Part shown: positions 21,658 through 36,053 of the stretch, piece by piece | How the letters are laid out: every line of letters begins with the position of its first letter | How positions within the stretch are numbered: position 1 is the stretch's first letter | Assembly: GCA_951813515.1 (NCBI GenBank) | Contig: OX638346.1 | Span: forward strand, 1,233,617 to 1,297,616 | DNA length: 64,000 nt | Source: an uncultured Pseudomonadales bacterium | Lineage (GTDB): Bacteria; Pseudomonadota; Gammaproteobacteria; Pseudomonadales; Azotimanducaceae | Direction of reading: 5' to 3' | The notes under the pieces: model-generated | The model's database searches: none | Told to the model about the DNA's origin: nothing | The model's input: only the letters and a program-made list of their open reading frames with translations | Position numbers and translations under genes: made by a program

Positions 21658-22117
21658 CTACCGACTCCCCTGGCACGACTCTTGCTTTCATCACCTGTTC
21701 CAATGGAACCGAGCAGGTGGCCTCGTCCATGCGCAGGACGACATCCCCACCTTGCACGGCATCGATCAGGCCGACGAATTTGCGGCGCCCTTCCAACGGG
21801 AACCGCAAGCGCAGGTCCACCGCCCGTCCGATATACGCCGCGTACTGGTGGGGTTTGAACAGAATCCGGTCCACGCCGGGCGACGAGACTTCCAGCGTGT
21901 GGACCGTCCGAACCGGATCGTCCACGTCCAGAACGCCGTTCAACTGGTGACTGACTCGCTCGCAGTCCCCCAGCGTCACCCCGCTCGGCGTGTCGATATA
22001 GACTCGCAACGTTGCACGATTGCCACCTGACAGGTATTCCAGACCCCACAGTTCGTACCCTAGTCCCGTTATCGTCGGCTCGAGCAATTGCTCCAGTTCC
22101 TGTTCCCTTCTTCTCAC
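21650..22117 (-). CDS. rimP: Ribosome maturation factor RimP
   Basis: Needed for 30S subunit maturation. 155 residues with LLEPTITGLGYELWGLEYLSGG, LRVYIDTPSGVTLGDCERVSHQLNGVLDVDDPV and YTLEVSSPGVDRIL-type (HTLEVSSPGVDRILFKPHQY) signatures. The start is GTG at 22117. It is the first protein gene of the nusA-infB cluster, directly downstream of tRNA-fMet as in E. coli, but an intrinsic-terminator-like hairpin separates it from the tRNA. Confidence 0.96.
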   Translation of the reverse strand: MRRREQELEQLLEPTITGLGYELWGLEYLSGGNRATLRVYIDTPSGVTLGDCERVSHQLNGVLDVDDPVRTVHTLEVSSPGVDRILFKPHQYAAYIGRAVDLRLRFPLEGRRKFVGLIDAVQGGDVVLRMDEATCSVPLEQVMKARVVPGESVDE

Positions 22118-22147
22118 TTCGTTGCGCCGACATTTGCCTACACATAC

Positions 22148-22172
22148 AAAAAATGGGCGATCCCGCCCATTT
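22148..22172 (-). terminator. Intrinsic terminator between tRNA-fMet and rimP
   Basis: On the - strand the hairpin ATGGGCG-GGAT-CGCCCAT (seven-base-pair stem) is followed at once by TTTTTTG. It lies downstream of tRNA-fMet and 31 bases before the rimP GTG. It would end or attenuate tRNA transcription and imply either read-through control or a separate promoter for rimP. Confidence 0.8.
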
Positions 22173-22303
22173 CACCGTTCGTTCGCGCACTTCACGCACG
22201 CGTCGGGCCGACTCACCGCCACTGACGCGAGTGAGACTCCCAACCTAACGAAGGACCCCCATTCGAGGGACCTTCCTGCGGGCTGCACCCTCCATGCCGT
22301 CGT

Positions 22304-22380
<77 letters not shown>

Positions 22381-22503
22381 TCAGCAAGAGCGGAATTATA
22401 GCTGACAGGCGTATCCGTGCAATCGCCAATACCGGGCGGGTTCCGGGCGGGTGCACCCGGTGCGAAAACCGGCTGATTCTCAAGGCGCCATGGTCGTCGA
22501 GGT

Positions 22504-23481
22504 ATGCTTGCAAACTCATGCGAGCCACGTCGTGACCCGATTCCCGTGAAGAACGTACCCGTAGTCGACATCGCTTCCCTGGATGAAGATACGCTTGCGC
22601 AGATCGACGCCGCCTGCATCGAGTGGGGGTTCTTTCACATCACCGGCCACGGCGTTCCGGAAGTCATTTGTGATCGAACGCTGTCAAGGATGCGCGAGTT
22701 CTTCATGTTGCCGCGGGCGCAGAAACTTGCCGTCGAGCGCACGGCGTCAAACAGTTGGGGCTACTATGATCGCGAACTGACCAAGAACATGCCCGACTGG
22801 AAGGAGATCTTCGATGTCGGGCCGCCGGGAAACGTGGGTCCGATGGCCAGCAGACCGCAGTGGCCAACCGAGCCAGCGGCGTTTCGCCCTGCGATGGAGA
22901 GATTCTCCCGGGAAGCCGAACGCGTGGCCTACCGGGTACTGATCGCGATCAGCATCAATCTGGGCCAGCGGCCGGAAGCGCTGGACACTTTCTTCGGACA
23001 AGGTCATACCAGCTTCCTGCGCCTGAACCACTATCCCGTATGTGACGACCCGGCGCCACCGGACTCGTCGACCGTGCCGGAACGGGGCCACCTGGCGATC
23101 GGCCACCACACGGATGCTGGCGCAATCACCGTGCTCCTGCAGGATGATCAACCCGGCCTCCAGGTGTTGCACGACGGCGCCTGGTCGAACGTGGCGCCAG
23201 TCCCCGGCACCCTCACCATCAATGTCGGAGATGTCGTACAGGTTTGGTCCAACGACCGTTATCCGGCACCGCTACACCGGGTGACGGCCCACGCCAGTCG
23301 CGAACGATTCAGCGCACCGTTCTTCTTCAATCCAGCCTACGAGACGGACTTCGCACCGCTGGCTGGACCGCCGCGCTATCGGGCGATCAACTGGGGCGAG
23401 TACCGTTCCGCGCGAAGCGCCGGAGACTACGCGGATATCGGGGAAGAGATACAAATCTCGCGCTTTCGAATGCCAGCCTGA
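22504..23481 (+). CDS. 2-oxoglutarate/Fe(II) oxygenase, isopenicillin N synthase-like
   Basis: A 325-residue non-haem iron oxygenase of the isopenicillin N synthase/gibberellin oxidase class. The N-terminal DIOX_N-type region contains WGFFHITGHGVP; the jelly-roll core has the iron-binding set His202-x-Asp204 (IGHHTDAGAITVLLQD) and His258 (PLHRV), and the 2-oxoglutarate-binding RxS (Arg268-Phe-Ser270, RFSAPFFFNP). Substrate unknown. ATG 22504 is used; GTG 22546 (VKNVPVVDI) is equally plausible because conserved sequence begins there. It lies in an accessory insert between the two tRNA genes and is transcribed against the flanking cluster. Confidence 0.88.
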   Translation: MLANSCEPRRDPIPVKNVPVVDIASLDEDTLAQIDAACIEWGFFHITGHGVPEVICDRTLSRMREFFMLPRAQKLAVERTASNSWGYYDRELTKNMPDWKEIFDVGPPGNVGPMASRPQWPTEPAAFRPAMERFSREAERVAYRVLIAISINLGQRPEALDTFFGQGHTSFLRLNHYPVCDDPAPPDSSTVPERGHLAIGHHTDAGAITVLLQDDQPGLQVLHDGAWSNVAPVPGTLTINVGDVVQVWSNDRYPAPLHRVTAHASRERFSAPFFFNPAYETDFAPLAGPPRYRAINWGEYRSARSAGDYADIGEEIQISRFRMPA

Positions 23482-23577
23482 GGGAGAAGGATCCGGCAGC
23501 GGCTCTTCTCCCTGGGCGTGGCGCCATGAAATCCGTCACCCTCCGGTGCCTGTTTCACCCCCCGCCAGGTCCGACCG

Positions 23578-25053
23578 TTAACGCGGATGCAGCCAAGTTG
23601 GAAGCAATTCGTAGGCGTCGAGACCCAACGTCCGGTCATAGGACACGTCCGCATCGTCGAGCATCCGTGTCAGGCTGCCATCGTTGAATGCGTCAAACGC
23701 TTCCGTGCAGCCGCCAACATGCTTCCCGGCAAAGAAGATCTGCGGGATCGTCGGCTGTCCGGTCCGCTCGAGCAATGCGCCTCGAATTTTGCCGCCCCAG
23801 TCGTCTTCCCGGTATTCCGCCGAGTCAAGGTCGACGGTGTAGAGCGGAATGGACGCCCGCTCGAACAGTTTGCGTACGGCCCAACAGAACTCACACCACT
23901 GCAGCGAGAACATGACCACCTGTTGCGAGTCGCGCACGGTCTCCTCGACAAACCGCGCAGCCTTCCCATCGACTCCGTTTGCGCCGTTCGGCCGTGGCGC
24001 GGCAACCGAGGCATCGAATCGATAGCGCGGGGTCGACTGGGAGATCGCTATCTCCTCATCCGTCATGTCCGCGCCGATATCGTCAAACAGGGGCGTCGAC
24101 AGATAACGTTCACCGGTATCGGGCAACATGCAGAGGATGTTGGCGCCCGTTTCGGCACGGCGAGCGACCTCCAACGCACCCGCGAGGGTGGCGCCGCTCG
24201 ATATGCCGACGAAGATGCCTTCCCGGCGCGCCAGCTCGCGGCACATCGACATCGCATCGTCGCCTTCGACGCCGAGCACTTCGTCCACGTATTCGGCCGA
24301 CACTGCGTCCTCGGTCAGGCTCGGTATGAAATCCGGGCTCCAGCCCTGCATTAGATGCGGGCGAAACTGTGGGTGGCTCGCGCTGGGCGCACCATCCTCG
24401 TCGCGCTCCTGTGCGATGCCACTTGCCAGTACCGGCGCATTGGCAGGTTCGCAGACGACGATCCGCGTGTTCGGCGACTCCGCCTTGAGCACCCGCGCGA
24501 CGCCCTTCAATGTGCCGCCCGTGCCATATCCAGTCACCCAGTAGTCGAGGGGTTCATCGGTGAAATCACGCAGGATCTCCCGTGCCGTCGTACGGGAGTG
24601 CATATCGGCGTTGGCTTCGTTCTCGAACTGGCGACAGAGGAACCAGCCGTGTTCTTGTGCGAGTTCCACCGCTTTTGCAAGCATCCCGCTGCCCTTTTCC
24701 GACGCGGGGGTCAACACCACCTTCGCGCCGAGGAATCGCATGAGCCTGCGGCGTTCAACGCTGAAGTTCTCCGCCATCGTCACCACCAGCGGGTAGCCGC
24801 GCTGCGCGCATACCATGGCGAGACCGATTCCCGTGTTGCCGCTCGTGGCCTCGACCACCGTCTGCCCGGGTTTGAGTTCGCCGCGGCGTTCCGCATCTTC
24901 AATGACCCCAAGGGCGAGCCGGTCCTTCACCGAACCCATGGGGTTGAACGCCTCGACTTTCGCAAACAGGTTCACACCAGCCGGACCGACTTTGCTGAGG
25001 CGCACCACCGGCGTATTGCCTATGGTGGCCAGGATGCTCTCGAACTTCGCCAC
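23578..25053 (-). CDS. Cysteine synthase-glutaredoxin fusion protein
   Basis: 491 residues. Residues 1-330 are a complete CysK/CysM-type PLP enzyme: Lys43 in PMGSVKDR, the substrate loop TSGNTGIGLA, the phosphate-binding GTGGT (177-181) and the C-terminal GISSGA serine that contacts the pyridine nitrogen. After a Pro/Asn/Gly linker (about 340-365) comes a glutaredoxin-like domain with the active-site motif CEFC (387-390) and the cis-proline TIPQIFF, then GGCTEAFD. The first domain would make cysteine from O-acetylserine or a related activated serine; the second could supply thiol-disulfide exchange. No frameshift separates the halves. Divergent from the cupin gene with 94 bases between. Confidence 0.9.
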   Translation of the reverse strand: MAKFESILATIGNTPVVRLSKVGPAGVNLFAKVEAFNPMGSVKDRLALGVIEDAERRGELKPGQTVVEATSGNTGIGLAMVCAQRGYPLVVTMAENFSVERRRLMRFLGAKVVLTPASEKGSGMLAKAVELAQEHGWFLCRQFENEANADMHSRTTAREILRDFTDEPLDYWVTGYGTGGTLKGVARVLKAESPNTRIVVCEPANAPVLASGIAQERDEDGAPSASHPQFRPHLMQGWSPDFIPSLTEDAVSAEYVDEVLGVEGDDAMSMCRELARREGIFVGISSGATLAGALEVARRAETGANILCMLPDTGERYLSTPLFDDIGADMTDEEIAISQSTPRYRFDASVAAPRPNGANGVDGKAARFVEETVRDSQQVVMFSLQWCEFCWAVRKLFERASIPLYTVDLDSAEYREDDWGGKIRGALLERTGQPTIPQIFFAGKHVGGCTEAFDAFNDGSLTRMLDDADVSYDRTLGLDAYELLPTWLHPR

Positions 25054-25147
25054 TTGGCCTTGTCTCCCGATGCCCGAAGGGCGTGGATGCTACAACACGC
25101 ACGGATACATACAATGGCGGCGTGGATCGGATAAACGGGCGTGAACG

Positions 25148-25516
25148 ATGAAAGTGGTACGGGTCTACGCGGGCGACGATGGCGAGTCGCATTTTGAGGA
25201 GGTCGACATCGAGGTGCACCCGCAGGGCGGGATCGGACGGCTGTCCAAGCTGATTAACGGTCCGGGCGTGATGTTCCGGGAGGTCGACGGAGACTACGAC
25301 CTCGACTTCCACCATGCCCCTAGGCGACAGTTTGTCGTCAACCTGCGGGGTGCCGTGGACATTACCGTCGGCAGCGGTGAAACCCGAAGGCTCCAGTCGG
25401 GCGACATCCTGCTCGCCGAGGACACCACCGGCCAAGGCCACAAGAGCCGCGCCGTCGACGGCCGGCCGCGCACGTGCCTGTTCGTGCCCATCGACGAGGA
25501 CGTGACGCTGCCCTGA
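25148..25516 (+). CDS. Small cupin-domain protein
   Basis: 122 residues forming a single predicted cupin barrel: LDFHHAPRRQFVVNLRGAVDITVGSGETRRLQSGDILLAEDTTGQGHKSRAV resembles the two cupin motifs, with His residues at the first motif and GxxHxxR-like GQGHKSR at the second. Metal and substrate are not known. ATG 25148 begins MKVVRVYAGDDGESHF. It precedes the histidine phosphatase by 12 bases on the same strand, so the two form a small operon divergent from the cysteine synthase fusion. Confidence 0.8.
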   Translation: MKVVRVYAGDDGESHFEEVDIEVHPQGGIGRLSKLINGPGVMFREVDGDYDLDFHHAPRRQFVVNLRGAVDITVGSGETRRLQSGDILLAEDTTGQGHKSRAVDGRPRTCLFVPIDEDVTLP

Positions 25517-25528
25517 CCTGACGGGGCC

Positions 25529-26140
25529 ATGAGCGCGAGCCACGATAGCTTGAGGTCGGTCCATGAAATTCGTGTGCTGCGCACCGTGATCCTGTTGCGT
25601 CATGGCCAGCAAGACGCACGCACGCCCGGCGATCTGGGCGGACTAACGGAGACTGGCTTTCGCCAAGCGGCGTCCGCAGCCAGGCGACTGTCGATCGAAC
25701 CCATCGACCGCATCGTTTCCAGCGGCTTTCGTCGCGCCCGCCAGACTGCTGAGGCAGTTGCCCGCCAGCATGCATCTGTGGAGATGGAAACCGACGAGGA
25801 CTTGTGCGAGTGCGTCCCGTCCGTTCCGAGAGGCCAGGAGATCTTCTATCCCGACGGCGTGAAGGCGACCCATACCGATTCCTGCCGGGAAGCCCTGGAT
25901 CGTGCTTTCGCGCGGTATTTCGAGTCCGGTCTGGACGGCACGACACTGCTGGTCGGCCACGGCAACGCCTTCCGATACCTGATCTGCCGCGTACTCGGCC
26001 TACGACTCGACGACTGGGCCCGGTTTGACATGCACAATTGCGGGATTTCGCGCATCGCCGTCAAGACCTACCTTGGAACCCAGGTCACCGGCTTGAACGA
26101 TACGGGGCATTTGCCGCCGGAGCTGCTCACCTACGGGTGA
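25529..26140 (+). CDS. Histidine phosphatase family protein
   Basis: Phosphoglycerate-mutase-like phosphatase of 203 residues. The catalytic RHG is in VILLRHGQQDAR (His of the phosphohistidine intermediate), the second arginine block is SSGFRRARQTAEAVA, the proton-donor Glu lies in the acidic LCECVP region and the second His in LVGHGNAFRYLICR. The first 18 residues (MSASHDSLRSVHEIRVLR) precede the domain and may not all be translated. Substrate unknown. It lies 12 bases after the cupin gene and converges on tRNA-Leu. Confidence 0.86.
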   Translation: MSASHDSLRSVHEIRVLRTVILLRHGQQDARTPGDLGGLTETGFRQAASAARRLSIEPIDRIVSSGFRRARQTAEAVARQHASVEMETDEDLCECVPSVPRGQEIFYPDGVKATHTDSCREALDRAFARYFESGLDGTTLLVGHGNAFRYLICRVLGLRLDDWARFDMHNCGISRIAVKTYLGTQVTGLNDTGHLPPELLTYG

Positions 26141-26176
26141 TGCGGGGATGCCGAAGGCGCAGATTCGTCAGATTGT

Positions 26177-26263
26177 TGGTGCCGAAGAGAGGACTCGAAC
26201 CTCCACGGGCAAAAGCCCACTACCCCCTCAAGGTAGCGTGTCTACCAATTTCACCACTTCGGC
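26177..26263 (-). tRNA. tRNA-Leu (GAG)
   Basis: 87 nucleotides with encoded CCA, a long variable arm (TGGGCTTTTGCCCG) as in class II tRNAs, D-arm AATTGGTAGACACG, anticodon stem CTACC/GGTAG around TTGAGGG (anticodon GAG), T-loop GGTTCGAGTCC and acceptor GCCGAAG/CTTCGGC. It lies just after secG, the position of leuU in E. coli. Confidence 0.96.
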
Positions 26264-26272
26264 ACTTGACCC

Positions 26273-26644
26273 CTATATGTCCGGAACCTCGAACGGATCC
26301 GGTTCTGTCGGCGGCGTTTCGGTGCCCGCGTCATCCTCAATCTCGAACTCCGGGATTCCGACCTCTTCCACGGTCGGGATGCCGATACCGCGCAGGCTCG
26401 CCGCGCGTTCCTTGGCCGTGTATGCCAGGCCGAAAGAGATCACGAAAAAACCGATCGCGAGCCACGTTGTCAACTTCATCAGAAATGACGCGCTGCCAGC
26501 CGAGCCAAACACGGTATTCGAGCCGCCGCTGCCGAACGCCGCACCTATATCGGCACCTTTACCCTGTTGCATCAGGATGAGTGCTGTCAGTGCGATCGCA
26601 TCAGCGACCAGCAGGATAAGCAGGACGGTTTCCAGATTTTCCAT
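26273..26644 (-). CDS. secG: Preprotein translocase subunit SecG
   Basis: Small SecYEG subunit, 123 residues. The first membrane segment is TVLLILLVADAIALTALILM; the conserved QQGKGADIGAAFGSGGSNTVFGSAG loop follows, then the second membrane segment LTTWLAIGFFVISFGLAY, and an acidic, proline-rich tail (ETPPTEPDPFEVPDI). ATG 26644 (MENLETVLL) begins one base after the tpiA stop; the longer open frame upstream lies inside tpiA and is not SecG sequence. Confidence 0.96.
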   Translation of the reverse strand: MENLETVLLILLVADAIALTALILMQQGKGADIGAAFGSGGSNTVFGSAGSASFLMKLTTWLAIGFFVISFGLAYTAKERAASLRGIGIPTVEEVGIPEFEIEDDAGTETPPTEPDPFEVPDI

Positions 26645-26645
26645 G

Positions 26646-27356
26646 TCAATGATCCGCCGCATAAATGATTGCATTGAAACTGGCGGGTTCCAATGAAGCG
26701 CCTCCGACCAGACCTCCGTCGATGTCATCTTCGGCGAATAGCGCACCTGCATTTTCGGCTGTTACGCTGCCGCCGTAAAGGATGCAGGCATCCCGGTCTG
26801 GCAGCGCGCCCCGTATCGTCGCGTGCATCGCCTGGGCCTGCGCCGGCGTTGCCGTCTCCCCGGTACCGATCGCCCACACCGGTTCGTATGCGACGATTGC
26901 GCCTGCCGCCGTCGAGCCGTTCAACACCGCATCGAGTTGCGATAGCACTACAGCGCCCTCGCGCCCTTGCCGACGTTCTTCCAGCGTCTCGCCGACGCAA
27001 AGGATCGGAATGAGTCCCGCCCGCACCGCCGCCCTGTACTTCGCGGCGACGACATCATCGGTCTCGCAAAACAGTCGACGTCGTTCGGAATGGCCGACCA
27101 GGACATAGCGCGCTCCCAGTTCCTCCGCCATCTCCGCAGCGATCTCGCCCGTGTATGCGCCAGCCTCCTCGCCATGCACGTTCTGCACGCCGATCTGCAC
27201 GCCTTCCAACCGCTCAACCGCCAACGACAGATACGCTGCGGGCGGAAAAAGAACCACGTCGACGCCTTCGCGACCCTCGACGGAGCGCGCGAACTCTTCG
27301 ATCCGCGACCGCGAACCATGCATCTTCCAGTTTCCGGCAACTATCGGTCGGCGCAT
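26646..27356 (-). CDS. tpiA: Triosephosphate isomerase
   Basis: Interconverts dihydroxyacetone phosphate and glyceraldehyde-3-phosphate. 236 residues, slightly short but with all catalytic parts: GNWKMHG (Lys), LVGHSERR (His95 equivalent), the flexible-loop hinge AYEPVWAIGTGETATPAQA (catalytic Glu) and the phosphate-binding YGGSVTAEN and GGLVGGASL. It stands between glmM and secG, the arrangement known from Pseudomonas. Confidence 0.97.
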   Translation of the reverse strand: MRRPIVAGNWKMHGSRSRIEEFARSVEGREGVDVVLFPPAAYLSLAVERLEGVQIGVQNVHGEEAGAYTGEIAAEMAEELGARYVLVGHSERRRLFCETDDVVAAKYRAAVRAGLIPILCVGETLEERRQGREGAVVLSQLDAVLNGSTAAGAIVAYEPVWAIGTGETATPAQAQAMHATIRGALPDRDACILYGGSVTAENAGALFAEDDIDGGLVGGASLEPASFNAIIYAADH

Positions 27357-27367
27357 TGTCCCGGGGT

Positions 27368-27434
27368 GCCGTTCGGCGAAAGGCGCGCAATGGTATCAAC
27401 TAGCCGCCGTATGACAACCGGCTCGCCGAACGGC
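27368..27434. repeat. 12-bp inverted repeat in the glmM-tpiA gap
   Basis: GCCGTTCGGCGA at 27368-27379 is the exact reverse complement of 27423-27434, with 43 bases between. It fills most of the 100-base space between glmM and tpiA, both transcribed leftward. It could be a long-loop hairpin, or two half-sites of a regulator. Confidence 0.5.
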
Positions 27435-27456
27435 TTGCCAATCGATTCCCGTGTGT

Positions 27457-28800
27457 TCAAAGACTCGCGGAACGCACGACATTCGCCAGGGCCTGTGCGT
27501 GTCCGGCCACTTCGTCGGCATCTTCACCTTCCACCATGACCCGAACTACCGGTTCAGTTCCCGACGGTCGCAGCAATACCCGACCGCGACCCGCAAGTTC
27601 GCCCTCGACGTCACCCACCGCATCGGACACATGAGTACACGCGGTCGCCGCGGCTGGATCCTTGCAACCAACGTTGATCATGGCCTGGGGCAGTCTCACC
27701 ATTCCCGAGATCAGTTCCTTCAGGGATCGATCGTTTTCGACCATGGCGACCAGGACCTGCAGCGCCGAGATGATGCCGTCGCCAGTGGTGGTGAGCTGCG
27801 AGCAAACGATGTGGCCCGACGACTCGCCACCGAGCCCCCAGCCAAGCCGTCGCATGGCTTCAATGACAAACCGGTCGCCCACGTCGGTGCGGGCAAACGG
27901 AATATTCTCCTTCTCTAGAGCACGTTCGAGACCCAGGTTGCTCATCAGGGTTCCGACTACCCCGCCCCTCAGGCGTCCGTCCCCGGCGGCGTGCCGCGCG
28001 ATGACGTACAGGAGCTCGTCTCCATCCACCAGGTTCCCGTCGTGATCCGCCATGACGACACGATCACCGTCGCCGTCGAATGCGATGCCCACGTCGGCAC
28101 CGACTTCCACGACTTTTTCGGCCATCGCCTCGGGATGCGTGGATCCACAGGCTTCGTTGATGTTCATGCCGTCAGGTTCCGCGGCCAGGAGGACAACCTC
28201 GGCACCAAGTTCCGAAAAGACGCTGGGCGCGACGGCATAAGTAGCGCCATTGGCACAATCAAGAACGACCTTCATCCCGCGCAGCCGGAACTGCCGACCG
28301 ACCGTGCTCTTGCAAAACTCGATGTAACGTCCCCGAGCATCGTCGAGCAGCACAACCTTGCCGAGTTCGCTTGAGCGAACCGTCTTCATCGGCTGTCCGA
28401 TCCGCTCCTCGATGGCGAGTTCCATCGCATCCGGAAGCTTGTGGCCCCGCGCGTCGAAGAACTTGATTCCGTTGTCTTCGTAGGCGTTGTGCGAAGCGCT
28501 GATCACGATTCCGGCGCCCGCCCGGAACGTGCGCGTGAGATACGCCACCGCAGGCGTCGGAATCGGCGTCAAGAGGCGCACGTCCGCCCCGGCCGACACC
28601 AATCCCGCCTCCAGCACCGACTCGATCATGTAACCGGAGATGCGCGTGTCCTTGCCGATGAGTACGAGCGGCGACCCCTCGGCGGCAAAGACCTTGCCCA
28701 CCGCCCAGCCGAGGCGCAGGCAGAACTCCGCCGTAATCGGCGCCTCCCCGACACGGCCGCGAATTCCGTCGGTGCCGAAATACTTCCGTCCGTTGTTCAT
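27457..28800 (-). CDS. glmM: Phosphoglucosamine mutase
   Basis: Converts glucosamine-6-phosphate to glucosamine-1-phosphate for UDP-GlcNAc, peptidoglycan and lipid A. 447 residues; [14 protein letters not shown] at the start, active-site phosphoserine in [19 protein letters not shown] (about Ser101), the magnesium loop DGDGDR ([12 protein letters not shown]), GGEQSGH-type GGESSGH, and the C-terminal [12 protein letters not shown]. The ATG at 28800 has AAGGCGG upstream; the frame extends upstream but only into folP. It starts 16 bases after folP. Confidence 0.97.
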   Translation of the reverse strand: MNNGRKYFGTDGIRGRVGEAPITAEFCLRLGWAVGKVFAAEGSPLVLIGKDTRISGYMIESVLEAGLVSAGADVRLLTPIPTPAVAYLTRTFRAGAGIVISASHNAYEDNGIKFFDARGHKLPDAMELAIEERIGQPMKTVRSSELGKVVLLDDARGRYIEFCKSTVGRQFRLRGMKVVLDCANGATYAVAPSVFSELGAEVVLLAAEPDGMNINEACGSTHPEAMAEKVVEVGADVGIAFDGDGDRVVMADHDGNLVDGDELLYVIARHAAGDGRLRGGVVGTLMSNLGLERALEKENIPFARTDVGDRFVIEAMRRLGWGLGGESSGHIVCSQLTTTGDGIISALQVLVAMVENDRSLKELISGMVRLPQAMINVGCKDPAAATACTHVSDAVGDVEGELAGRGRVLLRPSGTEPVVRVMVEGEDADEVAGHAQALANVVRSASL

Positions 28801-28816
28801 ATTCCGCCTTCGCTTC

Positions 28817-29650
28817 TCAAACGCCATCCCGCGCATGCGCCAGGGTCGCCTCGACAACTTTCAGTGCGTCGACCGTTTCCCCGACATCGTGGACGCGCAG
28901 CACTGCGGCACCGTTGACAGCCGCTAGCACCGCGGCGGCAATACTGGCAGGCAGACGGGCATCTACCGTCCTGCCGGTAAGCTCGCCAAGAGTGCTTTTC
29001 CTCGACAGTCCCACCAGGATCGGCAACTCGATCGATGATAGCGCACGCAGATTCGCGAGCAGGGCCAGGTTGTGGGAGACGGTCTTTCCGAAACCGAATC
29101 CAGGATCGACCAGCAGCCGGGTCGCTTCGATTCCCGATTCGAGACTGGCCGCGACCCGCTCGTCGAGGAAAGCCCTTACGTCATCGACCACGTCCGCATA
29201 GACCGGCCGCTCCTGCATGGTCCTTGGTTCGCCCCGCATGTGCATCAGGCAGACGCCGACATCCGAAGCGGCGAGCAGTTCGAGCATGCCGTCGCTACGG
29301 GCCGCGCGGACGTCGTTGACCAGTTCCGCTCCGGCCCGAATTGCCGCAGCCGCAACTCCCGTCTTGCAAGTGTCTATGCTGATGACCGCGTCGAGGCCCC
29401 GCACGCGCTCGATAATCGGCACCGTGCGATCTATCTCCTCGGCTTCGGAAACGGGGCTTGCGCCGGGCCGCGTGCTTTCTCCCCCGAGGTCAACGATAGC
29501 CGCTCCCGCGTCCACCATGGCGACTGCGGTCTCTACCGCGGCGTCCGCTGCGATGGAGCGGCTTTGGGCGAAGAAAGAGTCGGGGGTCGCGTTGATGACG
29601 CCCATCACGCGAGGGCGGGACAGATCGACGGTCCGCGACCCGCACACCAA
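28817..29650 (-). CDS. folP: Dihydropteroate synthase
   Basis: Joins p-aminobenzoate to dihydropterin pyrophosphate in folate synthesis; target of sulfonamides. [62 protein letters not shown] and the C-terminal LRVHDV are the family markers. The start is TTG 29650 or GTG 29647 (276-277 residues), about 20 bases after the ftsH stop; no ATG lies in the right place, and the frame further upstream is inside ftsH. Its partner folK is not in the window. Order ftsH-folP-glmM is as in E. coli. Confidence 0.94.
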   Translation of the reverse strand: MVCGSRTVDLSRPRVMGVINATPDSFFAQSRSIAADAAVETAVAMVDAGAAIVDLGGESTRPGASPVSEAEEIDRTVPIIERVRGLDAVISIDTCKTGVAAAAIRAGAELVNDVRAARSDGMLELLAASDVGVCLMHMRGEPRTMQERPVYADVVDDVRAFLDERVAASLESGIEATRLLVDPGFGFGKTVSHNLALLANLRALSSIELPILVGLSRKSTLGELTGRTVDARLPASIAAAVLAAVNGAAVLRVHDVGETVDALKVVEATLAHARDGV

Positions 29651-29669
29651 GGATGGACTTGCGCCCAGA

Positions 29670-31595
<1,926 letters not shown>

Positions 31596-31658
31596 ATCGT
31601 TCAAGCGCCTAACCTCGATCTGCCCGCAATGCCCGGCGCAGACGACCAACCATCCATC

Positions 31659-32252
31659 CTACTCCATATCGGCAACGGCATACACCTCGCGCGAACCGGC
31701 CCGGGATGCCGGGGGTTTGGCCAACGCCACCCGGACAAACGCCGCGCGAATTTCCAGCATCGCTTCGTCGAACCCGGCGCCCTGGAACATCTTGACAACC
31801 AAACGGCCTCCCGGGTTCAACCAGCGCGCGGCGGCGGCCACCGCGCACTCCACCAGTTCCATGCTGCGCGCCTGATCGACGACCTTGTTGCCACTCATAT
31901 TGGGGGCCATGTCGGACAACACAAGGTCTGCGCCACCGCAAAGGGCCTCCTCTATCTGCTCCTGCACCCGGGGATCGCCCGCATCGCCCAGCACGAACCG
32001 GGTACCTCGGGGCGTGTTCGCCAACGGCAAAAGGTCCACCGCCACCAAACGCCGACATCGAGGGGCAAGGTATTCGGTCCAACCCCCCGGCGATGCGCCG
32101 AGTTCCAAGGCCACGCAGGACCCGGCGGTCAGCCGAAAACGCTTGTCGAGCTGTTCGAGCTTGAACAGCGCGCGGGATACCGCACGGCCAGCATAGGGAT
32201 CACGTTGCTGTCGCGAAAGCCATCGGCCGCTCGACCCCGACCGCCTAGCCAT
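31659..32252 (-). CDS. rlmE: 23S rRNA (uridine-2'-O)-methyltransferase
   Basis: Methylates U2552 of 23S rRNA using S-adenosylmethionine. 197 residues; the SAM-binding ALELGASPGGWTEYL and the K-D-K-E tetrad can be placed (RAVSRALFKLEQLDKRF, LSDMAPNMSGNK, LVVKMFQG, SREVYAV). The N-terminal RRSGSSGRWLSRQQRDPY is typical. Directly after greA (14 bases), before ftsH; yhbY, which lies near it in E. coli, is not present. Confidence 0.96.
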   Translation of the reverse strand: MARRSGSSGRWLSRQQRDPYAGRAVSRALFKLEQLDKRFRLTAGSCVALELGASPGGWTEYLAPRCRRLVAVDLLPLANTPRGTRFVLGDAGDPRVQEQIEEALCGGADLVLSDMAPNMSGNKVVDQARSMELVECAVAAAARWLNPGGRLVVKMFQGAGFDEAMLEIRAAFVRVALAKPPASRAGSREVYAVADME

Positions 32253-32266
32253 GTCCGATCACCGGG

Positions 32267-32736
32267 TCAGATGTGCTCGATCTCGTCCACGATGTACTCG
32301 CGGTCGCCAGCCGGCGTCAACACCATCGCTGTGTCGCCCTGCGATCTGCCGATGATCGCGCGCGCGATGGGCGACATCACCGAGATCTTGCCGAACTTGA
32401 GATCCGCCTCATCCTCACCAACGATCTTGTAGCGCACGGTCTCGTCCGTCTCGCAATCGCTCAGGGTAACGGTTGATCCGAATACCACCTTCCCTGTGGG
32501 ACTGATACGCGTGATGTCGATGATCTGCGAGTCGGCGAGCTTGTTCTCGATGTCTCGGATCCGGGCTTCTATGAAGCCCTGCTGTTCCTTGGCTGCGTGG
32601 TACTCGGCGTTCTCCCGCAGATCGCCGTGCTCTCTCGCCGCAGCGATTTCCTTCACGATGTTGGGTCGGGCAGTGGTCTTGAGTTCGGCGAGTTCATCGC
32701 GCAGCCACTGTTCGCCCTCGACCGTCATGGGCCAGG

Positions 32737-32740
<4 letters not shown>
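32267..32740 (-). CDS. greA: Transcription elongation factor GreA
   Basis: Rescues backtracked RNA polymerase by stimulating transcript cleavage. 157 residues; the N-terminal coiled coil carries the two acidic tip residues in [18 protein letters not shown], and the C-terminal FKBP-like domain has [21 protein letters not shown] and [14 protein letters not shown]. The ATG overlaps the carB stop by four bases, so greA is translated with carAB; the carB-greA linkage is known from Pseudomonas. Confidence 0.97.
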
Positions 32741-36039
<3,299 letters not shown>

Positions 36040-36053
36040 CCTTCAGGCGACAG

